Numbered from the stretch's first letter, positions 1 through 9,149 are shown. The stretch: DNA of 64,000 bases from Pseudovibrio japonicus (GCF_014651595.1 NZ_BMXE01000001.1:434001-498000), one strand, 5' to 3'. Translations and numbers: made by a program. Notes: generated by a model not told the origin, from the sequence alone.

Positions 1-1
1 T

Positions 2-856
2 ACGGTTGATGAGGAATCTGGCGGGCTGGGCGGTGTCGCCTATCTTGCTCGGCATGGCTATTTTTCCAAACCGCGTGTGGATCACGTAATCATCCCCGAA
101 CCGCTTCACAAAGACCAGATCTGCCTTGGTCACAGGGGTGTGTGGTGGAGCGAAGTTGAGACTCGTGGATCCATTGCGCATGGGTCCATGCCGTTTCTGG
201 GTGACAGCGCAATTCGTCACATGAGTGCTTTCCTGCACGAGCTTGAAACGGAGCTTTATCCCGCGCTCAGCAAAAAACAAACACAAATGCCGGTTATTCC
301 TCCCGGCGCCCGTTCGTCTACCTTAAATATCAACTCGTTACATGGCGGGCAGGATGAAGGACACCATGGTCTGCCCTCCCCATGTGTTGCAGATAGCTGC
401 CGTATCGTTCTGGATCGTCGCTTCCTGATTGAGGAGCCTTTGCAAGACGTTAAGCAAGAGATAGTTGAAATATTAGAAAACCTGCGTAAAACACGTGAAA
501 ATTTCGACTATGAGCTAAAGGATCTCCTTGAAGTTCTCCCGGTGATGGCGGAGAAAGACTCTCCAGTCGCCCGCGCGGTTGCAGGCGGCATTCGGGACGT
601 GCTTCAGAAGGATGCGTCATATGTGGTTTCTCCGGGAACCTATGATCAGAAGCACATTACACGGCTTGGCCACTTGCACGATTGCATTGCATATGGCCCG
701 GGCGAACTTGAGATGGCACACAGGCCGGATGAATTTGTTGGGATTGAGGATCTTGTTGACAGTGCAAAGGTAATGGCGCTGGCTGCGTACTCTCTTCTGA
801 CAGAGCCAACAACAAAACAAACAACCACAACACTGCCTGGACATGTGCACTCTTGA
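2..856 (+). CDS. M20-family amidohydrolase/deacylase, 5' end missing
   Basis: This is the C-terminal part of a zinc-dependent M20 peptidase of the ArgE/DapE/ACY1 type, which cleaves N-acyl amino acids or small peptides in the cytoplasm. The reading frame is open from base 2 and begins with TVDEESGG, the motif holding the catalytic Glu and a metal-binding Glu; the first metal ligands lie upstream of the window. The dimerisation domain follows, and the closing segment PGTYDQKHITRLG...AHRPDEFVGIEDL carries the usual last metal-ligand region (typical 'AHxPDE' ending). It ends 20 bases before the binding-protein gene of a peptide-type ABC transporter, so it is probably in that operon and acts on the imported substrate. 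The GTG at 77 is not the start, because conserved family sequence continues upstream of it. The family is clear; the substrate is unknown. Confidence 0.85.
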   Translation, partial: TVDEESGGLGGVAYLARHGYFSKPRVDHVIIPEPLHKDQICLGHRGVWWSEVETRGSIAHGSMPFLGDSAIRHMSAFLHELETELYPALSKKQTQMPVIPPGARSSTLNINSLHGGQDEGHHGLPSPCVADSCRIVLDRRFLIEEPLQDVKQEIVEILENLRKTRENFDYELKDLLEVLPVMAEKDSPVARAVAGGIRDVLQKDASYVVSPGTYDQKHITRLGHLHDCIAYGPGELEMAHRPDEFVGIEDLVDSAKVMALAAYSLLTEPTTKQTTTTLPGHVHS

Positions 857-876
857 AGTATAGGGGATGAAATGGA

Positions 877-2388
877 ATGCATGCAAAATCATTAAAAAGT
901 CGGCTGCTTGGCTTTGCCGGAGGCGCGGCGCTCGCGGTTGCTGCACTGACAGGTGCGCACACTTCTGCTGATGCCAAGTCTTCTTTGTCATTGGGAATGG
1001 CGCTTGAACCACCTCATCTTGACGCAACTGCGGGAGCGGCGGCTGCGATTGATGGCGTGGTTTACCAGAATATCTTTCAAGGTCTGACACGCATTGGCCC
1101 AGATGGCAGCGTTTTGCCGTCACTGGCTAAATCGTGGGATGTAAGCGATGACGGCCTGACCTATCGCTTCCACCTGCAGAACGGCGTTGTTTTTCATGAC
1201 GGAACACCTTTTTCTGCCGATGATGTGAAGTTTTCACTGGACCGTGCACGCGCGGATGACAGCGTAAATGCGCAAAAGCCATTGTTTGACGGGATTTCTG
1301 AAGTCGTTGTTGTTGATCCGCAGACGGTTGACATCAAACTGACCAGCCCAAGCGGAAACCTTGCTTACAACCTCGCATGGGGTGATGCCGTTATCGTTTC
1401 GCCAAAGACGGCGGAGACCAATAAAACCAAACCAGTAGGCACCGGACCTTTCAAGTTTGACCGCTGGATGAAGGGCCAGGAAATCCGGATTTCACGCTTT
1501 GACGGGTATTGGGGTGAACAACCTCAGTTGGACACAGCGTCCTTCCGTTTCATTTCTGATCCAAATGCGGCATTTGCTGCTATGATCTCGGGTGATTTGG
1601 ACGCGTTCCCAGTGTATTCCGCGCCAGAAACCATTGTTCAGTTTGAAGCCGACCCACGTTTTGAAGTTGCTATTGGCACCACCGAGGGTGAGACCATTTT
1701 GGCAATGAACAACACCCGTGGTCCACTGAAAAACAAGCTTGTGCGTCAGGCGATCTCCCATGCGATCAACAAGCAGGCTTTAATTGATGGCGCCATGTTC
1801 GGTCTTGGCACGCCGATTGGAACACACTTTGCGCCGCACCATCCGGCATACAATGATCTGACAGGGCTTTACCCTTACGATCCTGCCAAAGCAAAAGAGC
1901 TTCTGGCACAGGCAGGTTATGCGGAAGGCTTCAGCGCGACGCTCAAACTGCCGCCGCCAACTTACGCCCGCCGTGGCGGTGAGCTGATTGCGTCTGATCT
2001 GAAGAAGGTTGGCATTGATCTGAAGATCGTACCGGTTGAGTGGGCGCAGTGGCTTTCTGAAGTCTTCAAAGAAACCAACTACGACTTCACGATCGTCTCT
2101 CATGTAGAGCCAATGGATATTGGTATCTATGCGCGGGACAAATACTACTTCAACTACAGCAGTGACCAGTTCAAGACGCTAATTGATGAGTTGAACGTGA
2201 CTGTTGATGAAGATAAGCGCACTGAGCTTTTGAAGCAGGCACAGCAATCCATATCCGAGGATGCTGTGAACGTCTACCTGTTCCAGCTGGCGAAGACTGG
2301 TGTGTGGAACGCCAACGTGAAGGGCCTTTGGCATAACGCGCCGACGCCTGCCAATGACTTGTCACAGGTCTATTGGACAGATAACTAA
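877..2388 (+). CDS. ABC transporter substrate-binding protein, family 5 (peptide type)
   Basis: Periplasmic solute-binding protein of the DppA/OppA family (SBP_bac_5), 503 residues. The N-terminus is a Sec signal peptide with a basic start, an Ala/Leu/Gly core and a likely AxA cleavage site near residue 33 (SADA|KS). The mature protein shows the family pattern: a start like LGMALEPPHLD, then LAKSWDVSDDGLTYRFHL, HDGTPFSADDVKFSL and VRQAISHAINKQ. A GGGGA lies about nine bases before the ATG. It sits between an M20 amidohydrolase and the two permease genes, so it delivers ligand to that transporter. Family members bind di/oligopeptides, but also opines, glutathione, nickel or sugars, so the ligand cannot be read from sequence. 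Confidence 0.9.
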   Translation: MHAKSLKSRLLGFAGGAALAVAALTGAHTSADAKSSLSLGMALEPPHLDATAGAAAAIDGVVYQNIFQGLTRIGPDGSVLPSLAKSWDVSDDGLTYRFHLQNGVVFHDGTPFSADDVKFSLDRARADDSVNAQKPLFDGISEVVVVDPQTVDIKLTSPSGNLAYNLAWGDAVIVSPKTAETNKTKPVGTGPFKFDRWMKGQEIRISRFDGYWGEQPQLDTASFRFISDPNAAFAAMISGDLDAFPVYSAPETIVQFEADPRFEVAIGTTEGETILAMNNTRGPLKNKLVRQAISHAINKQALIDGAMFGLGTPIGTHFAPHHPAYNDLTGLYPYDPAKAKELLAQAGYAEGFSATLKLPPPTYARRGGELIASDLKKVGIDLKIVPVEWAQWLSEVFKETNYDFTIVSHVEPMDIGIYARDKYYFNYSSDQFKTLIDELNVTVDEDKRTELLKQAQQSISEDAVNVYLFQLAKTGVWNANVKGLWHNAPTPANDLSQVYWTDN

Positions 2389-2420
2389 AAGCACCTCGCA
2401 AATACACCAGATATTTGCAC

Positions 2421-2452
2421 AGGGCTGCGATTACAACCGCTATCGCAGCCCT
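2421..2452 (+). repeat. Hairpin between binding-protein and permease genes
   Basis: A perfect 11-bp inverted repeat (AGGGCTGCGAT / ATCGCAGCCCT) with a 10-base loop starts 33 bases after the binding-protein stop codon. No T-run follows. Hairpins here commonly protect the upstream mRNA from 3' exonucleases, so that the binding protein is made in excess over the membrane subunits. That role is inferred. Confidence 0.6.
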
Positions 2453-2581
2453 TCTCAATTGCTATTCCGGATTATTTGGTTTAAGCGGTTGCCGGACTGA
2501 GTTACCTTAGGGGTAATCCTTTTTTCTCATTGTGCAATTTGCTTGCGCCACGCAAGTTGGATTGGTTTGCGGATTTGTCCT

Positions 2582-3529
2582 ATGCTCTGGTTTGCGTTTC
2601 TTCGCCTCATAGGCCTGCTGACAACTCTTCTGGCCGCAAGCCTCGTCATTTTTGTTGTGCTTGAAGTTCTTCCCGGCGATCCGGCTGAAGTGATGCTTGG
2701 GCTGAATGCGCAGCCTGATACATTGGCAGCTTTGCGTGCTGAGCTTGGCCTGAACGCTCCTGTCACAACCCGGTATGTCTCCTGGATTCTGGGCATGTTC
2801 CAAGGTGATTTCGGGATAAGCTACACCTACTCCGTGCCTGTTTCAGAGCTGATCAGCGAACGCATTCAAGTGAGCCTTCCTTTGGCTGCAGGCTCGTTGA
2901 TCCTTTCTACTTTGATTGCAATACCGGTTGGCGTTTATTCCGCCCGGCATCACGGCAAGATCATTGATACGGGCATCATGAGCGTTGCGCAGATCGGCAT
3001 AGCGGTGCCCAATTTCTGGATTGCGATCCTGCTGGTCTATGTCTTTGCCATTGTCTTGCGCATCTTGCCATCTGGCGGGTTTCCGGGTTGGGATGTGAGT
3101 GTGCTTGGGTCTCTGCAGGCACTGTTGCTCCCGGTAGTTGCGCTTGCTCTGCCGCAAGCCAGCATTCTGGCGCGGGTGATGCGATCAGCGCTGCTGGACG
3201 TGTTGCATGAGGACTATATCCGCACAGCACGGGCCAAAGGGCTTTCCAACAAAGCCACTCTCTGGAGGCATGGGGTGCGCAATGCGCTTATTCCAGTCCT
3301 GACCATTTTGGGGCTTCAGTTCTCCTTTTTGATTGCCGGGACTGTGATTATTGAGAACCTGTTTTACTTGCCGGGCTTGGGTCGGCTCATCTTTCAGGGC
3401 ATTACACAGCGGGACCTCATCGTAGTGCGAAGCAGCGTCATGTTGCTGGTTGCGCTTACTATTTTCGTCACGTTTCTGGTCGATATCGCCTATGCAGCCA
3501 TTGATCCAAGATTAAGGCGGCGCGCATGA
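2582..3529 (+). CDS. ABC transporter permease, DppB type
   Basis: Inner-membrane permease of the DppB/OppB family, 315 residues from the ATG at 2582. The N-terminal helix (FLRLIGLLTTLLAASLVIFVVLEVLPGDPAE) is the classic DppB start with the conserved LPGDPA. The BPD_transp_1 core carries the EAA-loop type sequence RTARAKGLSNKATLWRHGVRNALIP near residue 225, which contacts the ATPase. About six membrane helices are visible. A longer frame exists from a TTG at 2543, but family alignment favours 2582. It overlaps the next permease by four bases (ATGA at 3526), which suggests translational coupling. Confidence 0.9.
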   Translation: MLWFAFLRLIGLLTTLLAASLVIFVVLEVLPGDPAEVMLGLNAQPDTLAALRAELGLNAPVTTRYVSWILGMFQGDFGISYTYSVPVSELISERIQVSLPLAAGSLILSTLIAIPVGVYSARHHGKIIDTGIMSVAQIGIAVPNFWIAILLVYVFAIVLRILPSGGFPGWDVSVLGSLQALLLPVVALALPQASILARVMRSALLDVLHEDYIRTARAKGLSNKATLWRHGVRNALIPVLTILGLQFSFLIAGTVIIENLFYLPGLGRLIFQGITQRDLIVVRSSVMLLVALTIFVTFLVDIAYAAIDPRLRRRA

Positions 3530-4410
3530 ACCAAGAACTCCCGAGTTATCCGCCGCCAGCTAAGTATGACGCGATATCCATCTGGAGGAAGGCGCTGCGC
3601 AGCCGCTCCTTTGTGATTGGTGCTGTGCTTGCACTTTTTGTCTTGATTGCGGGCGTTACCTCGATTTTCTGGACGCCTTACGCGATTGACGTGTTGGATG
3701 TTTCCCAGCGTTTGCAGCCGATGAGTTCTCAGTACTTGTTTGGGACGGATCAGTATGGGCGCGATATCCTTTCCATGCTGATGGCGGGTGCTCGCACTTC
3801 GATCATTGTGGCGCTGATTGCTGTGGGTATAGGCATGCTGATCGGCGTCCCTCTGGGGCTTCTTGCAGCAGCCCAAAGGGGCCTGCTTGAAGAGATGGTG
3901 ATGCGCACCAATGATCTGATTTTTGCGTTTCCGTCTTTGCTGTCAGCAGTCCTTATCACCTCCATTTTTGGTCCAGGGACCATCAACGCGGTAATTGCAA
4001 TCGGTATCTTCAATATTCCGGTTTTCGCCCGTGTGGCACGCGGCGGGGCGCTTGCACTTTCAGGGCGTGAGTTTTTGCTAGCCGCGCGTCTTTCCGGCAA
4101 GAGTACATTTCTGATTACCGTGGAACACGTTATTCCCAATATTGCCAATCTGTTGATTGTGCAGGCCTCCATTCAACTCTCTCTGGCGATCCTTGCGGAA
4201 GCCGGGCTGTCCTATCTTGGCCTTGGCACCCAGCCCCCGATGGCGAGCTGGGGCCGCATGCTTTATGAAGCGCAGACCATGGTTGCCTTTGCACCGCAGC
4301 TGGCACTCTATCCGGGATTTGCGATTATCTTTTCTGTGCTGGGTTTTAATCTACTCGGCGATGGCCTGCGCGATCTGCTGGATCCTAAAATGCGGAGGAG
4401 AGTGGCATGA
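3526..4410 (+). CDS. ABC transporter permease, DppC type
   Basis: Second membrane subunit of the peptide-type importer, DppC/OppC family, 294 residues. A short cytoplasmic N-terminus is followed by a first helix (residues about 24-48), the OppC signature LFGTDQYGRDILSMLMAGARTS near residue 70, and the BPD_transp_1 domain with an EAA-like loop around ARLSGKSTFLITVEHVIPN. The C-terminus, LLGDGLRDLLDPKMRRR, is typical of the family. The gene overlaps its neighbours by four bases on both sides, so it is co-translated with the DppB-type permease and the ATPase. Confidence 0.9.
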   Translation: MNQELPSYPPPAKYDAISIWRKALRSRSFVIGAVLALFVLIAGVTSIFWTPYAIDVLDVSQRLQPMSSQYLFGTDQYGRDILSMLMAGARTSIIVALIAVGIGMLIGVPLGLLAAAQRGLLEEMVMRTNDLIFAFPSLLSAVLITSIFGPGTINAVIAIGIFNIPVFARVARGGALALSGREFLLAARLSGKSTFLITVEHVIPNIANLLIVQASIQLSLAILAEAGLSYLGLGTQPPMASWGRMLYEAQTMVAFAPQLALYPGFAIIFSVLGFNLLGDGLRDLLDPKMRRRVA

Positions 4411-6044
4411 GCGCTATCTTTTCTGCCAGAGACCTGTGCGTTTCCATCAACGGCAAGCAGATCCTGCGCGATGTGGACTTTGATCTTGAACGCGGCAAGA
4501 TCCTTGGTCTTGTGGGGGAAAGCGGGTCCGGTAAGTCCATGAGCGCACTATCTGCCATGCAGCTTCTGCCTGAAGGGGCAAGCCAGAGCGGTGAGCTGAG
4601 TTTTGAGGGCAAAAACCTCACACGTGCTTCCGATCCGGAAATGACCCACATACGTGGCAAAGACATTTCCATGGTTTTTCAGGAGCCCATGACGGCCCTA
4701 AATCCGATCCGCACCATTGGTGATCAGGTTGCTGAGGGTTTGCGCTGGCATCTGAGGATCTCGCGCAAGGAGGCGTGGGAGCAGACCATTGACGTTCTGG
4801 AGCGAGTTGGGCTGGGTCCTGAATACGGTCTGATGGACCGGTTTCCTCATCAGCTATCAGGCGGGCAGAGGCAGCGTGTGGTGATCGCCATTGCCATTGC
4901 CTGTCAGCCTAAAGTGCTGATTGCGGATGAACCCACTACCGCTCTTGATGTAACCGTTCAGGCGCAGATCCTGACGCTGCTGAAGGACATCGTGAAGAAA
5001 GAGCAGATGGCTATGCTGCTCATTTCACACGATCTGGCTGTGGTGGCTGAGATGGCTGATACCGTTGCTATCATGAAGGATGGGGTGATTGTTGAAGATG
5101 GCCCAACCGGCGAGCTGTTTGACAACCTGTCCCACCCCTACTCCCAAAAACTGTTTGAAGCTTCCAACCATGTGCCGGTGCCCCGCCAAGAGCCAGTTGA
5201 TGAAAGGGCACAGCCGCTCTTAAAGGTGAGTAATGTGCTCAGGCAGTACCCGCTGTCACGTGCCAGCATCTTTACACGCCGTCAATGGCACCGGGCCGTG
5301 CAACATGTTTCCTTCAGTGTGGCTCCGCGCCAAAGCCTTGGGCTGGTGGGCGAAAGTGGCTGTGGCAAGTCCACGCTTGCCCGCACCATTTTGGGTCTGA
5401 CGCCCCCGGACGGAGGCAGTATTCAGTTTCTGGGTAAAGACCCTTTTGCTGTCTCGCGAAATGACCGGCGGGACCTACAGCTTGGTATGCAGGCGGTGTT
5501 TCAGGACCCTTATGGAAGCTTTGATCCGCGGCATACGGTAGAGCGCACAGTCAGCGAGCCTTTGCATCTGATGCGTAGTGACCTGTCGCGCGAGCAGCGC
5601 AGAAAGCGGGTTCATGAAGTGCTGGAGAGTGTCGGGCTTGCTTCTGCAGATGCAAACAAATATCCGCACGAGTTTTCCGGCGGACAGCGGCAGCGCATTG
5701 CCATTGCGCGGGCTTTGGTCACCAACCCAAGTCTGATTGTGGCCGATGAGCCTGTCTCTGCGCTTGATGTTTCGATCAGAGCACAGATTCTGGATCTGTT
5801 TGCGGATCTGCGCGACAGGCTGGGCATGGCATATTTGTTCATTTCCCATGATCTTTCTGTGGTGCAGGCGATTACGGACCGTGTGATTGTGATGAATGCG
5901 GGCCGCATTGTGGAAGAAGGACCGACTGGGGAGGTCTTTTCCAATCCCAAGCATCCTTACACACGTATGCTCGTTTCTGCTGTGCCGGACCTCAATGAAG
6001 CCTTGCGCAAACGCAGAAAAAAAGAGAACAAAGATACGCAGTGA
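4407..6044 (+). CDS. Double ABC ATPase for peptide-type transporter (DppD-DppF fusion)
   Basis: A 545-residue protein with two complete ATP-binding cassettes, energising the importer encoded upstream. Cassette 1 has Walker A GESGSGKS (about residues 37-44), signature LSGGQRQR and Walker B VLIADEP. Cassette 2 has Walker A GESGCGKS (about 314), signature FSGGQRQR and Walker B LIVADEP. Each is followed by the HPY(S/T) oligopeptide/dipeptide C-terminal motif. Fused D-F subunits are known as GsiA/YejF-like. Both nucleotide sites look intact. Start by overlap with the previous stop (ATGA). Confidence 0.92.
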   Translation: MSAIFSARDLCVSINGKQILRDVDFDLERGKILGLVGESGSGKSMSALSAMQLLPEGASQSGELSFEGKNLTRASDPEMTHIRGKDISMVFQEPMTALNPIRTIGDQVAEGLRWHLRISRKEAWEQTIDVLERVGLGPEYGLMDRFPHQLSGGQRQRVVIAIAIACQPKVLIADEPTTALDVTVQAQILTLLKDIVKKEQMAMLLISHDLAVVAEMADTVAIMKDGVIVEDGPTGELFDNLSHPYSQKLFEASNHVPVPRQEPVDERAQPLLKVSNVLRQYPLSRASIFTRRQWHRAVQHVSFSVAPRQSLGLVGESGCGKSTLARTILGLTPPDGGSIQFLGKDPFAVSRNDRRDLQLGMQAVFQDPYGSFDPRHTVERTVSEPLHLMRSDLSREQRRKRVHEVLESVGLASADANKYPHEFSGGQRQRIAIARALVTNPSLIVADEPVSALDVSIRAQILDLFADLRDRLGMAYLFISHDLSVVQAITDRVIVMNAGRIVEEGPTGEVFSNPKHPYTRMLVSAVPDLNEALRKRRKKENKDTQ

Positions 6045-6116
6045 ATCTTATTGCCTGAGACGACCTCTTGTAGCCAGCTTTGTTAGGGTCAGGGCCGCAG
6101 CCATTGGAGATGTGTT

Positions 6117-6815
6117 ATGACAACATCCGAGAACCAGCTTCGCCGCAAAATCATCAAAACGGCAAGTGCCTTGCAAAGCACAGGTTTGACGCATGGCACC
6201 TCTGGCAATGTGAGTGTGCGGCACAAAGACGGACTGCTGATCACCCCCTCCGGGATCGCTTACGCAGATCTTTCAATCGAGAAGCTCGTCTTCATGGACC
6301 TTTCTGGCGGCTACTATGGCGATTACCTGCCCTCCTCCGAATGGCGCATGCATTTGGACATTTATCGCAGGTATCCCGATGCCCAAGCAGTTGTGCATTG
6401 TCACTCGCCGCGGGCGACGGCTCTTTCAACGCATAACAAAGGCATTCCGGCATTTCACTATATGGTTGCAGTTGCGGGCGGCGATGAGATTAAGTGTGCG
6501 GACTACGCAACGTTTGGCACTAAGGCACTGTCCGAGGCGATGATTGCGGCTTTGGGGGATCGCAGAGCGTGCCTACTGGCGCATCACGGACAAATTACCT
6601 ATGGTCCTTCCTTGGAAAAGGCATTCGGGCTTGCCGGTGAGGTTGAAGCGCTGGCGGACCAGTATCTTTCTGCGTTGGTTTTGGGAGAACCAGCACCTCT
6701 TTCTCCGACCGAGATGAAAGAGATCCTGAGGAAATTCAAAAGCTACGGCAAGCAACTGGATGCCTTAGAGGATGACGACGCGGGCGCTTTTGAGATGCCC
6801 GAACGGCGCGACTGA
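6117..6815 (+). CDS. Class II aldolase (FucA/AraD family)
   Basis: Zinc-dependent class II aldolase/epimerase-family protein of 232 residues, resembling L-fuculose-phosphate aldolase and related decarboxylases. Visible residues are SGNVSVR and TPSGIAY in the phosphate-binding region, Glu75 (SSEW), the zinc histidines His94/His96 (VVHCHSP) and His156/157 (LLAHHGQ). Such enzymes cleave a phosphorylated sugar into dihydroxyacetone phosphate and an aldehyde. It follows the ABC ATPase by 72 bases and precedes a ROK-type sugar kinase by 64 bases, so kinase and aldolase may act in sequence. The substrate is not readable; FucA, a 3-oxo-tetronate-phosphate decarboxylase or a methylthioribulose-phosphate dehydratase-like activity are all possible, the first two more likely. 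Confidence 0.82.
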   Translation: MTTSENQLRRKIIKTASALQSTGLTHGTSGNVSVRHKDGLLITPSGIAYADLSIEKLVFMDLSGGYYGDYLPSSEWRMHLDIYRRYPDAQAVVHCHSPRATALSTHNKGIPAFHYMVAVAGGDEIKCADYATFGTKALSEAMIAALGDRRACLLAHHGQITYGPSLEKAFGLAGEVEALADQYLSALVLGEPAPLSPTEMKEILRKFKSYGKQLDALEDDDAGAFEMPERRD

Positions 6816-6879
6816 TCCAAAGAACAGCAAACATACAAAGGCTTACGCCTTAAAGACATATAATGGGAATGGTTGGAAG

Positions 6880-7812
6880 ATGCGGATTGGACTTGATTGG
6901 GGTGGCACTAAGATTGAAGCGCTGGCACTTTCTAATGAAGGTGAGGAACTGTTTCGCAAGCGCGTTCAGACCCCCAAGAATGATTATGATGGCTGCATTG
7001 TCGCTGTTAAAGAGCTGGTCACGGCGACCGAAGCAGCCACGGGCCAGGCGGGTACGGTTGGTATTGGCATTCCCGGTTCCATCTCACCAAGCACTGGACT
7101 GGTGAAAAACGCAAATTCCACTTGGATGAACGGCAAACCGCTGGACAAAGACCTGAGCGAGGTGCTTGGCCGCGAAGTGCGCATTCAGAACGATGCAAAC
7201 TGTATGGCGGTCTCGGAATCAATCGACGGGGCTGGAGCAGGTTGCGGGGTGGTGCACGGGATTATTATCGGCACAGGCTGCGGCTCTGGTATCGCCATCA
7301 ATGGCCGCCCTCACAAGGGCGCCAATGGCATTGGTGGTGAATGGGGGAACGTCACCGTGCCATGGATGCAGGAAGGCGAGTTTCCCGGTCCGCTCAACTG
7401 GACCGGACACCATGGAACTATTGACCTGCTGTGCTCTGGCACTGGCTTTCAGTGGGACTATGAGAATGCCACCGGCAAGGCCTTGAAAGGCCGGGAAATC
7501 ATTGAGCTGATGCGTGCTGGTGATGAAGCCGCAACGGGGACCTATCAACGGTATGTGAGCCGACTGGGCCGCGCCCTTGCCATGGCAGCAAATATTCTGG
7601 ACCCGGATTGTTTTGTGCTTGCTGGCGGCATGTCCAACGTGGATGAGATTTATAAGGATCTTCCGGCTGTCATGCGTCCCTACATCTTCTCGGATGGTTA
7701 TGAATTTGATATCCGCAAGGCGAAACATGGCGACAGCTCCGGTGTACGCGGGGCTGCGTGGCTGTGGGGTAAAGGTGAGACAACGCAAGGATATGTAAAC
7801 GAAAGCTCGTGA
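6880..7812 (+). CDS. ROK-family sugar kinase lacking the zinc site
   Basis: ROK-family protein of 310 residues. The N-terminal phosphate-1 motif GLDWGGTKIEA, then GIPGSI, the catalytic NDANCMA (Asp as base) and the phosphate-2 region GTGCGSGIAINGR identify it as a sugar kinase of the fructokinase/glucokinase type. Odd feature: the structural zinc site of ROK proteins (a His after GE-x-G, then CxCGxxGC) is absent. The equivalent stretches read GGEWGNVTVPW and NWTGHHGTIDLL, with no Cys at the expected positions. The start at 6880 gives the normal family length; a longer frame from 6772 overlaps the aldolase and adds nothing conserved. It probably phosphorylates a sugar for the adjacent aldolase (inference). 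Confidence 0.83.
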   Translation: MRIGLDWGGTKIEALALSNEGEELFRKRVQTPKNDYDGCIVAVKELVTATEAATGQAGTVGIGIPGSISPSTGLVKNANSTWMNGKPLDKDLSEVLGREVRIQNDANCMAVSESIDGAGAGCGVVHGIIIGTGCGSGIAINGRPHKGANGIGGEWGNVTVPWMQEGEFPGPLNWTGHHGTIDLLCSGTGFQWDYENATGKALKGREIIELMRAGDEAATGTYQRYVSRLGRALAMAANILDPDCFVLAGGMSNVDEIYKDLPAVMRPYIFSDGYEFDIRKAKHGDSSGVRGAAWLWGKGETTQGYVNESS

Positions 7813-7884
7813 ACGTCCTTTTCCTCATGCACTTCTCTTTCTATAGTCAGACCTTCCGATTCTGATTTCCTGAAAGAAATTTCC

Positions 7885-9039
7885 ATGACAATGACAAGCC
7901 AAGAAATCCTTGCAAAGCTGGTCAGCTTTGACACGGTCAGCGCAAAATCCAATCTCCCCCTGATCAAGTGGATCGAAGAGTATCTTAGTGGTCTGGGGGT
8001 TTCGTCCTCTCTGCTGCCGGACGAAAGCGGTGAGAAGGCGAGCTTGTTTGCGACGATCGGTGGTGAGGGAACCGACGGATACGTTCTTTCAGGTCATACG
8101 GATGTTGTGCCGGTTGAGGGACAGGACTGGACCAGCAATCCATTCTCGCTGCGAGAAGATGACGGCCTGCTTTATGGTCGTGGCTCCTGCGATATGAAGG
8201 GCTTTGTCGCTTGCTGTCTGGCAAAAGTGCCGGAGATGCTCAAGGCACCACTTAAGAAGCCGTTTCACCTGATGTTCTCTTATGATGAAGAGACCGGCTG
8301 TACCGGTGTTCAGCCGGTGCTTTACAAGCTGGCGGGTGAAGGTTTTCAGGCGGAAGCATGTTTCGTTGGGGAGCCAACCGAGATGCAGGTGGTGGTTGCG
8401 CACAAGTCCAAGGGTTCATACCGCGCTGTGTTTACCGGTCTTTCCTGCCACTCCTCCCTCGCCCCACAAGGCGTCAATGCGGTTCACTATGCTGCGCGGT
8501 TTGTTACAAAACTGGAAGAGATGGCCCGGGAACTGGCAGCCGGGCCTCGTGATGACTTGTTTGACCTTCCGTTTTCGACTGCGCACACGGGGGTCATAAA
8601 GGGCGGAACAGCACTTAACATTGTGCCTGAGCACTGCGAAGTGGTTTTTGAATTCCGCGTTCTGCCAACCGAAAGCCTTCAGGCTTGCATGGATGAGATT
8701 ACGCGCTACGCAATGGAGGAACTGCTGCCAGAGATGCGCAAAGTCTATCCAGAGGCGAACATTGAGTTCCTGCCGCATTCGGAGATTCCGGGACTAAACA
8801 CTGATGTGGAAGCGGATGTAACCGTGCTGGCCAAGAAACTTGCTGGCCGCAACGATCACGCAAAAGTTGCTTATGGCACTGAGGCTGGTCTGGTCCAGAC
8901 CATATTGAAGGTTCCTACCGTGGTATGTGGCCCGGGCAGCATCGAGCAGGCCCACAAACCAGATGAGTTCATCAAGAAAACCGAACTGGACAAGTGCGAC
9001 GGTTTCCTCGACCGCCTGATCCAGCATGCTTGTGTGTAA
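7885..9039 (+). CDS. argE: Acetylornithine deacetylase (ArgE-like M20)
   Basis: M20 metallo-hydrolase of 384 residues, close to acetylornithine deacetylase, which releases ornithine from N-acetylornithine. Metal and catalytic motifs are in order: SGHTDVVPV (first His and Asp), GRGSCDMKG (bridging Asp), YDEETGCTG (catalytic and metal Glu), VGEPTEM (metal ligand) and AHKPDEFI at the C-terminus (last His). A dimerisation domain occupies about residues 180-290. Because it closes a catabolic gene group with another M20 enzyme, it may act on the imported compound rather than in arginine synthesis. The start is one of two ATGs two codons apart (7885 or 7891). Confidence 0.85.
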   Translation: MTMTSQEILAKLVSFDTVSAKSNLPLIKWIEEYLSGLGVSSSLLPDESGEKASLFATIGGEGTDGYVLSGHTDVVPVEGQDWTSNPFSLREDDGLLYGRGSCDMKGFVACCLAKVPEMLKAPLKKPFHLMFSYDEETGCTGVQPVLYKLAGEGFQAEACFVGEPTEMQVVVAHKSKGSYRAVFTGLSCHSSLAPQGVNAVHYAARFVTKLEEMARELAAGPRDDLFDLPFSTAHTGVIKGGTALNIVPEHCEVVFEFRVLPTESLQACMDEITRYAMEELLPEMRKVYPEANIEFLPHSEIPGLNTDVEADVTVLAKKLAGRNDHAKVAYGTEAGLVQTILKVPTVVCGPGSIEQAHKPDEFIKKTELDKCDGFLDRLIQHACV

Positions 9040-9114
9040 GGCGGTTTAGGGTGCCTTTCACGATAGGGTGGAGGGCTCATGATTGCATTGCTGGGTGTAT
9101 TCTTGTTTCAGGAG

Positions 9115-9143
9115 TTGCACCCAGTCGCAGCTTGGGTTATGAG
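9115..9143 (+). promoter_or_regulatory. Predicted trpL-trpE(G) promoter
   Basis: TTGCAC at 9115-9120 and TATGAG at 9138-9143 are separated by exactly 17 bases. A start point seven bases after the -10 box falls on the A of the trpL ATG at 9150, so the leader mRNA would be leaderless. I recall the same arrangement from Sinorhizobium meliloti trpLE. The position is predicted only. Confidence 0.6.
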
Positions 9144-9149
9144 AACCGC

